In this document: one piece after another, positions 41,573 through 54,047 of the stretch
Layout: every line of letters starts with the position of its first letter
Numbering within the stretch: the first letter of the stretch is position 1
Assembly: GCA_037976565.1 (NCBI GenBank)
Contig: CP137672.1
Location: 22,158,335 to 22,222,334, forward strand
Origin: Mesocentrotus franciscanus
Taxonomy: Eukaryota > Echinodermata > Echinoidea > Camarodonta > Strongylocentrotidae
Direction of reading: 5' to 3'
DNA length: 64,000 nucleotides
Made by a program: the position numbers and the translations under genes
Notes under the pieces: model-generated
What the model saw: only the letters and a program-made list of their open reading frames with translations
Databases searched by the model: none
Told to the model about the DNA's origin: nothing

Positions 41573-41679
41573 CCTGTTTTTTTTTCTTCCATAAGGCGCT
41601 CCAGCTACTCCAGGACATGATTGCTGCTGTGGATGCAATCGGTGCATAATCACATATAAATCTTAAACCGCGTGTCTGA

Positions 41680-41687
41680 TATAGGAC
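41680..41687. repeat. 8-bp target duplication, left (TATAGGAC)
   Basis: TATAGGAC precedes CAGGGGTGTCGAT and recurs at 44040-44047 after the other end. Confidence 0.92.
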
Positions 41688-44039
41688 CAGGGGTGTCGAT
41701 CACGGGGATGGGGATATATCCCCCAATATTTCAGGTGGGGATGGCCTGTACAATCATCCCCCAATAATTCACCATCAAAAAAAAAAAAATGAAGAGCAAA
41801 ATTAATGATGAGAGCCCGATGAGAGTAGTTAATGGTTATTACTCGCAAGATGACCATCAATATACACATTTTGCTATCTCATTTTCATAATACATACATA
41901 TATAAATAGAAAACGAAGTAAATGAGACAAGAATAAATTGAATTCTCGCTCATACGGCTTCATCAGGAATTGATGAATTTATTCAATTTATTCAATCAAC
42001 AGCATCATAGAAATGCAGTGCGCCAAATGCAAAGCCGCAGCGTTAAAAAGCAACGAGCTAAATGTTAAGCGCGAAGCGCAAAAGTGCAAAAAGAAGTAGA
42101 GAGTGGAGAGAGAGATAATGAGAGACAGAGAGGATAATAACCCAGGTAGCAAGCCCATGTGGGACCCACATGGGTCCCATATTCTCTGAAACATGGGCCC
42201 CATATGGAAAACCATCTGGGGCCCTAAGGCATCTGCACCCAAGAAGCATATGGGAGTCTGGGACCCATATGGGTAAACCCATATAAGACAGATGGGACCC
42301 AGATGGGACCCATACCAAACTGGGCCCAAATGGGTATGCCCAGCTTAATCCCATCTGGTACCCAGATATATCCCATGTGGGTTAACCCAGATTTTCCCCA
42401 TGTGTTACCCATATGGGCATATTCATATTCTACCCATATGTGTACGCCCAGCTCATTCCCATCTGGGACCCATAAGGGCTGGCCCAGATAGATCCCATAT
42501 GGGTTACTAAATATTGGCCCCATATGGGATACATATATGGGTTCCATTTAATAGCCCAGATGGCACAAGTGACCCAGATCATCCCCATATGGGCCCCATA
42601 TGGGCTTGCTACCTGGGAAAAGGGAAAAGGGGAAGAAACGGGCAGAAGAAAAAGGAAGGGGAAGAGAAAAGAAGAAAGACAAGAGAAAGAGGGACATATA
42701 TATTCCAGCATTTCCTTCAGGGAACTGATGTGAATGGGCGATTAAAAAAGAGGTTGACTTTAAAGTAACCTACAATGAAATATTGCTCATGTTTATTTCT
42801 TACAATGTCAAAATTACTTTACGGGATCCCCTCCCTAAAAGCTTAGGCATGGGTGATGGTAGGTATGAGGTTAATGCATGATCAGGAATTAGTTGAGTGG
42901 ATGGAAAAGAAGTGAGAAATAAGCTGAAAGAAACATGGAAAATTGCCATGGAATGATGGAAGGCAATGTGAGACAGGCCCAACATGTTCTAAAACAAGTA
43001 ATACAACAGAATACTCCAGTTCGATATTTATTTTTGTTTTATTGAAAAGCTGATGTAGGCCTATGTATTGTATTCAAACGTAACAGGCATAAGATATGAA
43101 GTTTTTGAAGGTTAAAATGTTATTAAGTTTGAAGTTTTGTTTATAACACCCTTCCAATAATAATGCACCTTCTAAGACTGGTTATAGTTTTTGAAGAAAA
43201 AAATAGTGCTCTGGTCAGGGCCTTAGGGGAATATTATGCTTATATTTTAGAGCGTATCTGGTATGATAAGTATATCTGGGTGAAGAAGGAGATAATGGAA
43301 GTTTGTTGTTTGGTAGTTGGAACGTAAGTTTTATATTATGTTTTTAAGAAACAGACAGTTTGTATGAGATCAAGAGTGGAAATTTTCTGTCATTTTGAGA
43401 ACCAAATTTTGCATCAGTGATATTCTGTTTCATTGAATTGAGTTTCCCGCAGAGAGGATTCAGTTGGTTTAATTAAAGAAGGAAGAGAGTCAAATGAAGA
43501 ACCAAAAGCAATATGTTTTTCATTTACTAATGAGAACTATGTTTTTTATTTGAGATCTCCTTACACAGAATATTGGAATGGGTTTTTCACGATGAATGTT
43601 GTTTGGAGACATCAATATTCATAAAATGTATGTTTCTATCACCAGGAAATAAAGAATTTTCTGTCTACATGAACCTTTCCTGGTTGCTTATTAATGCATT
43701 TGCCCACTGGTAACATAATACTTTCACAAGTTGATATCCCTCACCATTGGATTTTTTTTGGTAATGTCTAAATTTCGTTTAAAAATAGATGATATCAGTC
43801 TGGTAGGCCTACACTGCAGGCAAGAGTCAGGACTAACATTTAGCATGTTATTAATTTTATTACCACTCTTATATTCTCTGAAATGTTATCTTTATTGAGG
43901 GTGACTTGAAAAGTTAATAACTTGGAAGGGAGGGGGTGCACCTGCCACACGCTTCTACCTCTTGGTTGCTTTGATCCATTGCCGAAAATATTTTGGCACC
44001 TATCATCCCCCCAACCACGGATACAAATCGACACCCCTG
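41688..44039. mobile_element. Non-autonomous hAT element, 2352 bp
   Basis: It starts CAGGGGTGTCGATCACGGGG and ends with the inverse of CAGGGGTGTCGATTTGTATCC, giving a 13-bp perfect inverted repeat, and has the perfect 8-bp duplication TATAGGAC. The inside has no transposase-like open frame. It hosts another MITE at 42141-42617 and otherwise AT-rich sequence without recognised features. Confidence 0.92.
42141..42617. mobile_element. Palindrome-rich MITE, 477 bp, CCCAGGTAGCAAGCCCAT termini
   Basis: The termini are CCCAGGTAGCAAGCCCAT and its inverse. The interior is a run of degenerate CCCATATGGG / CCCAGATGGG palindromes about every 15-30 bases, which makes all frames open on both strands (GPIWVP-type peptides). 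The element sits inside the hAT at 41688-44039. The target duplication is not clear (TAA/AAA flanks). Confidence 0.85.
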
Positions 44040-44047
44040 TATAGGAC
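44040..44047. repeat. 8-bp target duplication, right (TATAGGAC)
   Basis: An exact match to 41680-41687. Confidence 0.92.
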
Positions 44048-45357
44048 TGAAATACTCTGGAACTCCCGTTTTAGTGTATAGTCGTCCGGTATTGATCTGT
44101 CATATCTACACCAAGTTCTTTAACAATTTTCTCGGTACATGTCACGAAGTGATTCAACTAGCAATCATAGCAGGTCAAAAATGAGAGGAGCTTCCAGCTC
44201 ATCCAAAAGCCGACTGAATGCAACATCATTATAAACGATCATAAAGGTTCAATTTCAACAAATCAAAAGGAATCGGGAGGACTTTTAGTTATTAATAAAG
44301 GATGTATATGTTATGTCATATCATTACATACCACATTGTAACCTCACCAAATTAGTCGAAACTAAATGACATCTCTGCTAAGCCTCCTCGTTATTTCCTC
44401 ATTTTATTTTTTAAAAAAAACTCGTTTTTGTGTGCATAACTTGCACATTGGCCCCTTTCCCCTTATAAGCCCCTGATTATTACATATCTCTTCAATCGTT
44501 TAAACCCTGTCTGTCTTATGAATCCAAATCTCATGTTATTTCACTAATGACTTTAACTGGTTTCTTGTCCCTCAACATATCAAGCAATCAATCAATCATG
44601 ACAAAGAAAGATAAATACTTATATAAATCGACTTTTGTCAAACTTTAGAGAAAGAGGAAAGGAAGCAAGAAGGATATGGTGTTGGCATACATGCATATAT
44701 GCTTGCCCTTAACAACCTTAGGCAACTTGATTAAAACTGATTTTTAAAAATGGTATTGTACTTGGCACTGATATCTAATATATCTACATATTATTTTCAA
44801 CTAGGGGAGGGTGGATGGGCATGCCACACGGAATGGGGGAGGTGCAACTTATGACCCCATTACCAAGTGTGTACATTTAAATGTTTCACAGTGTAAATCC
44901 TGTCTATTATTTTAATATAAGTCTCATTTATTCTGTCTTGATAATCGGTTTCTGTCACAAAACTGTAGATTAGATCTTGGTTTATGACTTATTTATCTGG
45001 ATTTTTTTCGAAATTTAAAGGGGAAGAGTGGGTAATGTCAAACTTTTCCCTGTATCTCATTAATTTTGAAAGTGTGTATACGTATCGGAGGGGATCATGG
45101 AGGGGGAATTGGCATGTCACAGAAATGGTAGTGGCATTTGAATTGCAGGTTATAATGACTTTCAGCAATGTCTTTCTAGCAAAACAAATATAACAGGCGT
45201 ACAAGTTTTTAACCAATATTTTTCTTTCTTTCTTTTTTACTAATAGCTTCGTAGCTATTGGATTATGCCAAAGTTTTGAGATGAAAATTATGGAGGGGGT
45301 GAGGCGGCAAGAAGTATAAACCACTTACAGATAATTTCACTATAGTCTACCAAGAGA
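44048..45357. other. No recognisable gene
   Basis: AT-rich, with partial internal similarity between GGGAGGTGCAACTTATGACCCC (44838) and neighbouring GGGGAATTGGCATGTCAC blocks, suggesting an old diverged tandem of the unit that becomes clear from 45358. No supported coding sequence. Confidence 0.45.
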
Positions 45358-45780
45358 TTACAAATGCTGTGTGAAGATTATTTGAAATCTTTTTTGTTTA
45401 CAACTTACTTTATTAATATAGCTTCGCACTAATCGCTCTAATTGTGTTCTAGAAGAGGGGGGAGGGTCACAGAAGGGGGTAGGGTGCAAATTTTGAACCC
45501 TACCACCCATTGTATTCAAGATTCAGACTAAAAATCATGACTATCACCTGGGTCCAGATCCAGATCCAGATTACAAATGCGGTGTGAAGATTATTTGATC
45601 TCTTTTATCGTTTGCAACTTGCTTTATTAATATAGCTTCGCACTACTTGCTCTAATTATGTTGTAGGAGAGGAAAGGTCACAGAAGGGGGAAGTGGTGCA
45701 CATTCTGAACCCCTCCATCCATTGTCTTCATGATTCAGACTGAAATTTCATGACTATCACCTGGATCCAGAACTCATTTT
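45358..45780. repeat. ~210-bp tandem duplication
   Basis: ACAAATGC.GTGTGAAGATTATTTGA, TTATTAATATAGCTTCGCACTA, GGGTCACAGAAGGGGG and CATGACTATCACCTGG.TCCAGA occur twice, about 210 bases apart. Confidence 0.85.
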
Positions 45781-46356
45781 TACTTGACAGATAGCCTGCA
45801 TCATTTCTGAACACACATCATGTCCTTTACAACATACTGCTCCCACCCCAAAATTACATGCACTATGAACATGTTTAAGACGGCAAATTATGTCTGTCAC
45901 TTGGAACAGGTCTGAATTTACGTATTATTTGACCCATAACCTAATTTGACTCTGAAAACACATTATATATCGGTTGCTAGGCATATTATTACCATAGCAA
46001 CGGGAACTAAGTGATATTTATAATCAAAATATGATGAAAATGTATCAATTGACATCATACTTCTTATAAAAGTAGTCATCTGCTTGGTGATAGCAATTTC
46101 TCGTGATATATTCTATTTTTTACATCACTATGTTACTGTTGCTAAGGAGAAAATTTTCCATTTTGGCTCATAACAAAGTGTCAACTTTAGAGCGCTATAA
46201 CTTTTTAGTTAGAAAAGTCACGCAGTTCTAAGTTGGACTACGATCTATCTTCAGGCCAAGTTTCATGACAATGGCTTTAGCCATTCTTGAGATATCCTGC
46301 GAACAAATTCGAGGAAGAATAATATTAATTTGTTCTATACAGACACAAAATAAATA
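45781..46356. repeat. Dispersed repeat, inverse of 35930-36400
   Basis: The segment mirrors the landmarks listed at 35440-36570 (ACACATCATGTCC, CCATAGCAACGGGAACT, TCTCGTGATATATTCTATTTT, TTTAGAGCGCTATAACTTTTTAG) and then runs into AATAATATTAATTTG before the first CTAG unit. Confidence 0.8.
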
Positions 46357-48951
46357 CTAGACTTGAATTCGTCACTTTGACGAATTAGGTGATACGTATG
46401 CTAATGTTTTACATAATGAAGAATGTATTTTCACGATTTCATATCTTATAAAATGCTCCTCCCATTATGGTCTATCCATATGTCAATTTTCATCTGTGTA
46501 GCCTTGATCATTTTGGATCTATCTAGTGCTTTAACCAATAGACACAAATATTTTTCATAGACTTTACATGCAAAGCAGACAAACGGCCATGGCATTTAGT
46601 CGCAATTTCAACTTGCAATTGAAAATTAAGACATTTAGGAGAAAATAGAGTAAAAGTAAGCGAGATACTGCTCAAATAACAATGTCATGTAAATTCATGA
46701 TGTGAACGAAATTCACCTTCCGTAGGCAATACACGCAAATTAAGAAAATTCTGACATGTCGCATTTAATCGAAATTTTCAATATGATGACGTCATCAAAA
46801 TGAAAACTGGTGGCAATAAATCTTTGAGAAAATTGTCTTAGCTACAACATATGAAAAATTAGAAGACATACGATCAATATTAACAGAGATACACTCAATT
46901 TTCCATAAATATGCTGACATCATAATATGCAAATTCGTTTTTTGAGTTCCAAGGCCATTATGATGACGTCACGGTGCACTTAATGGCCAAATGAGATATG
47001 AAATCATATCTCCAACTCATACTCTATCAAAATATGAAAAAAAATTGGCAGTCCTTATTCATCCCAAAGAGCTATAATGGCCTTTTTATAGGCATGTTTT
47101 TGCCCATATATCCTATGTATTACAAGAGTTCGCGCGCACGGACATTTATCTTCAACGGACGCTCATTCCGTTATTAATAGTCATACAGAGATAAAAATGG
47201 TATCAAATTGTTTGAAAAAGTATGGGGGATATCATGAAAGAAAAAAAAATGGCGATTCTATGTTGCGTACGGCAAAAACGAACGAAAACGCGCGCATGCG
47301 CGTGTGCGTGATTTTTTGAAAAATGCTCGAAATGGCCTGAAACGTATGCAAAATGAATTTTAGATGATTTGGAGTAATTAAACATTTTGCGCGCGCACTG
47401 ACGCGCGGACGTACGCGTACGCGCGCGTTTATTGCCCTGAAATTGACCGGACAGATATTGACCTTGATCATGATTAATATGAATGAGAAATGACATTCTG
47501 TTATGAAGATATGATCATAAGTTGGTTTTTCACAAAATGGCGCCTTGATGACGTCACGATGATTTTGAGTCTCTGAAAAGTCACGCAGTTCTAAGTTAGA
47601 CTAATATCTATCATCATGGCAAGTTTCATGATAATGGCTTTATTCATTCTTGAGATATCTTGCGAACAAATTCGAGGAAGAATAATAATAAATAACTAGA
47701 CTTGAATTCGTCACTTTGACGAATTAGGTGATACGTATGCTCATGTGTTACATAATGAAGAACGCATTTTCACGATGGCGGTCCCCAAGCATACCAAAGA
47801 GCTATAAGGGACATTTTATAGGCATGTTTGTGCCAATATATGCTATGTATTTGAGAATTTTCAATTTCAACTTTCAATTAATTTTTTTGAAATGATCCCA
47901 ACATCTGATTAAAAAAACAAATCACAGTTTCTATAGCCCTTAGTCTCAGCTATAACATCCCAAAATTTGGGAGAAAATAGAGCACAAATAAACTAGATAG
48001 TGCTCAAAGATGAATGTCATGTAGATTAATGATGTGAACGAAATTCACCTTCCATAGGCATAACACGCAAATTAAGAAAATTCTGACATGTGGCCTTCAA
48101 TTGAATTTTTTACTATGATGACATCATTAAAATGAAAATTAGTGTATACTGATTTTGTAGACAATTGTCTCGACTACAACATATCAAAGTTTAGAAGAAA
48201 GTCAAAGAATATTGAGAGACATACACTAAATTTTCCATAAATATAATGACGTCATAATATGCAATATTGTATTTTGACTTCCAAGGCCATTATGATGACG
48301 TCAAGATGTACTTAATGTCCAAATGAGATATGAAATCATATCTCCGACTCATACTCTATCAAAATATGAAAAAAGAATGGAGAGTCTCTAATCATACCAA
48401 AGAGATATAATGGACTTATTATAGGCATGTTTTTGCCCATATATGCTATGTATTACAAGTGCTCGCGCGCACGGACATCTACCTTGAACAGACGCTCATT
48501 CCGTTATTAATATGTTGCGTAATGCCAAAACGAACAAAAACGCGCGCGCATGTGCGTGTGCGTGATTTTTTGAAAAATGCTCAAAATGGCCTAAAACGTA
48601 TGCAAAATGAATTTTAGACGATTTAGAGTAATTTAAAATTTTGCGCGCGCGTTTACGCGCGGATGTACTTTTACGCGCGCGCTTATTGATCTGAAATTGA
48701 CCGGACAGATATTGACCTTCATCATGATAAATATGAATGAGAAATGACTTTCCGTTATGAAGATATGATCATGAGTTGATTTTCACAAAATGGCGCATGG
48801 ATGACGTCACGATGACCTTGAGTCACTGAAAAGTCACGCAGTTCTAAGTTAGACTAATATCTATCATCATGGAAATTTTCATGATAATGGCTTTATTCAT
48901 TCTTGAGATATCTTGCGAACAAATTTATGGCAGAATAATAATAAATAATAA
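46357..48951. repeat. Two type I repeat units (~1.3 kb each)
   Basis: Units begin CTAGACTTGAATTCGTCACT at 46357 and 47696, each with a perfect AATTCGTC-ACTTT-GACGAATT hairpin. In order they contain TGACGTCATAATATGC, GATGACGTCA, TTTTTGCCCATATATCC, GAGTTCGCGCGCACGGACAT, CGCGCGCATG tracts, ATTGACCGGACAGATATTGACC and AAAATGGCGCCTTGATGACGTCA. Mutual identity is high but with indels. Non-coding. Confidence 0.85.
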
Positions 48952-51246
48952 CTAGAAATGTAATTCGTCATGAAAATTAGGTGGTCTTAGTAATCTGACA
49001 ACATATCAAAATTTGGAAGAAAATCGATCCATATTTACAGAGATACAATCAATTTTCCATAAATATGCTGACGTCATAATATGCAAATTCGTATTTTGAG
49101 TTCCAAGGCCAAAGGGCAAAGGGCAGAGCTTTAGAAAATTAAGGAACATTACAAGACATAATAGAAGGAGAACGAGAACCAGAGCAGGCGGGAGAGGTAG
49201 AGGGTGAGAGAGAAGAAAAAGAGAAGGGCAGAGGCAGAGGGAGACAGAGCAAGAGAATAAGAGGGAGGCAAGGCAAGAGGTCGAGGTAGAGAGAGGCAGA
49301 GAGAGAGGGAGAGGGTAAAAGAGTAGAGAGAGATACATATATGCAGAGACAGAGCAAGAGGAGAGGGGCAAAATAAGAGAGGAGAAGGGAAACAGAGCAA
49401 GAGAGAGGAGAAAGAGAGAGATGCAATGGAGAACGATGCATTCAATATATCCAGCATAAATAGAATTTAATATAGAGAAAGAGAGAAGTATAGACAAGTA
49501 AACAATTCTATGTCCACGGGAGAGACGTAAACATGCATATACCTTAGGCTGAATAACTGGAAAAAGTAAAAACGTCTGGGAAGGAGACTAGCAATGTGAT
49601 TTGATATTGTAGCAGAGTTGGGAGATACACCCTATATTAGGTTTAATACCAGATTTCCCATAGGGTTGTACTCAAACGATTGACATTCTTCTCCCATAGA
49701 TATAACACGCAAAATTAGGCATTTTATTACATTGTTTGTGATTGTATATGATAATATGTTATAATAGTCGAAGAAGATCATAAAATCAAATCTAAAACGA
49801 CGGAAAAAAAAAAAAAAAAAATGACCCACCAGGAATCGAACTTGGGTCGCCGGAATGGGAGGCAAGTGCTATGACCACTATACCAAAATAATCCACATAG
49901 ACATTACACGTGAACGGAAAATGGAATTCTCAAATCTCACTTTGCAAGTGAAATATGAGCATGATCCCGGCATCTGATCGAAAAATAAAGGGCACACTTG
50001 TGATAGCTTATTGTCTCAGCTACAACATACTCAAAGCTCAGCGAAAACAAAACTAAAACGACGGAGATATTGCTCGCGAAAGACGGGAATGTAGAATCCA
50101 GTTTTGAGAAAAAGTCATGTCCCATAGAGAATACACGCAAAATGTGAAAAATTGACATGCCTCCTTTAATCGCAAAAATACGCCATGATGCCTTTGTCAA
50201 AATGAAAAATCGTGGTGACTGCATTTGTAGAGAATTGTCTCAGCTAGAACATATCAAAATTTGGAAGAAAATCGATCAATATTTACAGAGATACAATCAA
50301 TTTTCAAAAATATGCTGACGTCATAATATGCAAATTGAAATTTTGAGTTCGGAGGCCATTATGATGACGTCATGAGTTAATTGAGGATCAAATGAGACAT
50401 GAAATCATATCTCCGACTCATAATCTATCCAAATATGAAAAAAATTGGGAGTTCCCATCCATTCTGAAGAGTTACAATGAATTTTGTATAGGCATGTTTT
50501 TGCCCATATATGCTATGTATTACAAGAGATCGCGCGCACGGACATGTTTCTTGAACGGACGCTCATTCCGTTATTAATGGTCATAAAAGGATAAACATGG
50601 TATCAAATTGTTCAGAAAAAAATGAGGAATATCATGCCAAAAAAATATGGGAATTATGTTGCGTTCGGCCGTCACGAACGAAAACGCGCGCGCATTCGTG
50701 TGTGCGCGTTTTTTGCGAAATGCTTAAAATGGCCTGAAACGTATCCAAAATGAATTTGAGACGATTTGGAGCATTTTGAAATTTTGCGCGCGCTAACGCG
50801 CGGACGTACGCGCGCGCGCGTTTTTGACCTGAAAATGACCGGACGGATATTGACCTTGATCATGATAAATATGAATGAAAAATTACTTTCCGTTATGAAG
50901 ATATGATCATGAGTTGAAAGTACAAAAAAAAACACAAAATGGCGCCTGGATGACGTCATGAAGATTTGATGACCTTGAAAATGTTACTGTCACGTCTCAT
51001 GACAATATGACCTATGACTGTGCCAAAATTGAAAGAAATTGACTTAACTGATCTTGAGTTATCCTCGGAACAAAAAAGGGGGAGAAATAAATAAAAATAA
51101 AGAATAAATAAATAAATAATGAAAGAAAATTCTGACGAAATTAATAGGTGATCTGTCGATACCGACAGACCACCTAATAATAATAAAGAAAAATCTTGAC
51201 GAAATCAATAGGTGATACGTATGACTACGTACGTATCACCTAATAA
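48952..51246. repeat. Type II repeat unit with GA-rich tract and tRNA-like sequence (2295 bp)
   Basis: It begins CTAGAAATGTAATTCGTCATG at 48952 (its hairpin is damaged: AAAATTAGG replaces the usual GACGAATTAGG arm). A GA-rich tract (49140-49490), CCATAGGGTTGTACTC, the tRNA-like sequence, TGACGTCA sites, and CG-alternating tracts near 50690 and 50790 follow. The end carries two extra hairpins, AGGTGATCTGTCG.../...CGACAGACCACCT (51146-51175) and AGGTGATACGTA.../...TACGTATCACCT (51210-51241). Confidence 0.85.
49822..49894 (-). pseudogene. tRNA-like sequence (Gly-CCC-like), copy 2
   Basis: This has the same 73-base layout as 31098-31170, with A box TGGTATAGTGG and B box AGTTCGATTCC. It is followed on the minus strand by a run of 18 T, which would be a strong RNA polymerase III terminator. 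Acceptor-stem pairing is poor. Confidence 0.6.
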
Positions 51247-54047
51247 CTAGACTTGAATTCGTCACTTTGACGAATTAGGTGATACGTACGCTAATATTTT
51301 ACATAAAGCTTGCATTTTCACGATTTTACATTATCTTATAAAATGCTCAGTCCATTATGGTCATTATAGCCATGTGTCAATTTTCATCTGTGTAGCCTTG
51401 ATCATTATTGATCTATCTAGTGCTTTAACCAATAGACCAAAATATATCTCATATACTCTACATACAAAGCTGACAAACGGCCTTGGCATAGTCGCAATTA
51501 CAACTTTCAATTGAAAATTTTGACATGATCCCAACATCTGATCAAAAAGCAAAAGCTCAGTTTCTATAGCCCTTAGTCTCAGCTATAACATACTAAAATT
51601 TGGGAGAAAATAGATCACAAATAAGCTAGATAGTGCTCAAAGAACAATGTTATGTACATTCATGATGTGAACGAAATTCACCTTCCATAGGCATAACACG
51701 CAAATAACGAAAATTCGGACATGTGGCCTTTAATTGGATTTTTTTACTATGATAACGTCATCAAAATGAAAAATGATGTGTGCTAATCGTGTCGAGGATT
51801 GTCTCAGCTACACCATATCAAAATTTGGGAGAAAATCAATCAATATTTACAGAGATGCAATCAATTTCCCTTAAATTTGCTGACGTCATAATATGCAAAT
51901 TCGTATTTTGAGTTCCAAGGCCATTATGATGACGTCACGATGTACTTAATGGCCAAATGACATATGAAATCATATCTCTGACTCATACTCTATCCAAATA
52001 TGAAAAAAAAATTGGCAGTCCTTATTCATCCCCAAGAGCTATAATAGACTTTCTATAGGCATGTTTTTGCCCACATATCCTATGTATTACAAGAGCTCGC
52101 GCGCACGGACATTCATCTTCAACGGATGCTCATTTCGTTATTAATAGTCATACAGAGATAAGAGTGGTATCAAATTGTTTGGGAAAGTATGGGAGATATC
52201 ATGAAAGAAAAAAGATGGCCATTCTATGTTGTGTACGGCAAAGACAAACGAAAACGCGCGCGCATGCTTGTGTGCGTGATTTTTTGAAAAATGCGCGCGC
52301 TTATTGATCTGAAATTGACCGGACAGATATTGACCTTGATCATGATAAATATGAATAAGAAATGACTTTCCGTTATGAAGATATGATCAAAAGTTGATTT
52401 TCACAAAATGGCGCCTGGATGACGTCATGATGATCTTGAGTCACTGCAAAGTCACGAAGTTCTAAGTTAGACTAATATCTATCATCATGGCAAGTTTCAT
52501 GATAATGGCTTTATTCATTCTTGAGATATCCTGCGAACAAATTCATGGCAGAATAATAAATAAATAAATAAATAATAAAGAAAAATCTTGACGAAATCAA
52601 AAGGTGATACGTATAACTACGTACGTATCACCTAACTAGACTTTAATTCGTCACTTTGACGAATTAGGTGATACGTATGCTAATGTTTTACATAATAAAG
52701 CATGCATTTTCACGATTTTACGTTATCTTATAAAATGCTCTTCCGACTATGGTCTATCCATATGTCAATTTCATCTGTGTAGCCTTGATCATTATGGATA
52801 TATCTAGTGCTTTAACCAATAGACCAAAATATTTCTCATAGACTTTACATGCAAAGCTGACAAACGGCCTTGGCATGGTCGCAATTACATTTTGCAACTG
52901 AAAATTTCGACATGATCTCAACATCTGATAAAAACCGAAAGCACATTTTCTATAGCCCATAGTCTTAGCTATAACATACCAAAAAGTGGGAGAAAAAAAA
53001 GTACAAATAAGCTAGATAGTGCTCAAAGATTAATGTCATGTATAGATTCAAGATGTGAACGAAATTCACCTTACATAGGCATAACACGCAAATTAAGAAA
53101 ATTCTGACATGTGGCCTTTAATTGAATTTTTTACTATGATGACGTCATCAAAATGGAAAATGATGTTTACTGATCTTGTAGAAGATTGTCTTAGCTACAA
53201 CATATCAAATTTGAGAAGAAAATTGATCAATATTTACAGAGATACAATCCATTTTCCATAAATATGCTGACGTCATAATATGCAAAATTCGTATTTTGAG
53301 TTCAAAGGCCATTATGATGACGTCAGGATATACTTAATGGCCAAATGAGACATGAAATCATATCTCCAACTCATACTCTATCCAAATATGAAAAAATTGG
53401 CAGTCCTTATTTATCCCAGAGAAATATAATGGATTTTGTATAGGCATGTTTTCGCCCGTATATGCTACGTATTACAAGAGCTCGCGCGCACGGACACTTA
53501 TGTTCAACGGACGCTCATTCCGTTATTAATAGTCATACAGAGATAAAAATGGTATCAAATTGTATGGGAGATATCATGAAAGAAAAAAAATGGCGATTCT
53601 ATGTTGAGTACGACAAAGACGAACGAAAACGCGCGCGCATGCGCGTGTGCGTGATTTTTGAAAAATGCTCAAAATGGCCTGAAACGTATCCAAAATTAAT
53701 TTGAGACGATTTGGAGCAATTTGAAATTTTGCGTGTGCCCTGACGCGCGGACGTACGCATGCGCACGCATTTTTTGACCTGAAATTGACTGGACGGATAT
53801 TGACCTTAATCATGATAAATATGAATGACAAATGACTTTCCGTTATGAAGATATGATCATGAGTAGATTTTCAGAAAATTTCACAAAATGGCGCCTAGAT
53901 GACGTCATCAGTCAAGGTCAAGGTTGAAAACATTATTTTGCTTTGTCCATATGCCTTCACATATGTGTGCCAAATTTCAAGGCATTTGATTGAGCCATTT
54001 TCAAATTATCTTGCTAACAAAAAGTGGGTGGAAATAAGAAAAATAAA
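51247..54047. repeat. Two type I repeat units (~1.4 kb each)
   Basis: Units begin CTAGACTTGAATTCGTCACT at 51247 and CTAGACTTTAATTCGTCACT at 52636, with the same order of landmarks as 46357-48951. The first copy has lost about 80 bases between its two CG-rich tracts near 52290. The end of the first copy carries another AGGTGATACGTA-type hairpin (about 52601-52632). Confidence 0.85.

Noticed and set aside
41590..41649. Short exon-like stretch LLQDMIAAVDAIGA with an acceptor-like AG
   Set aside because: Only about 18 codons with no donor, no family and no neighbouring exon.
42058..42547. Frames encoding GPIWVP/SHMGYIW repeats
   Set aside because: Caused by CCCATATGGG palindromes in a MITE; present on both strands.
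47203..47496. Arg/Ala-rich frames (RARTRTSAR type) in each repeat unit
   Set aside because: Arise from alternating CG/CA tracts; not conserved as protein between copies.
49006..49497. 163-codon Leu/Ser-rich frame, repeated at 55473, 57681 and 59897
   Set aside because: Antisense of the GA-rich tract in the type II repeat unit; indels between copies shift the frame freely.
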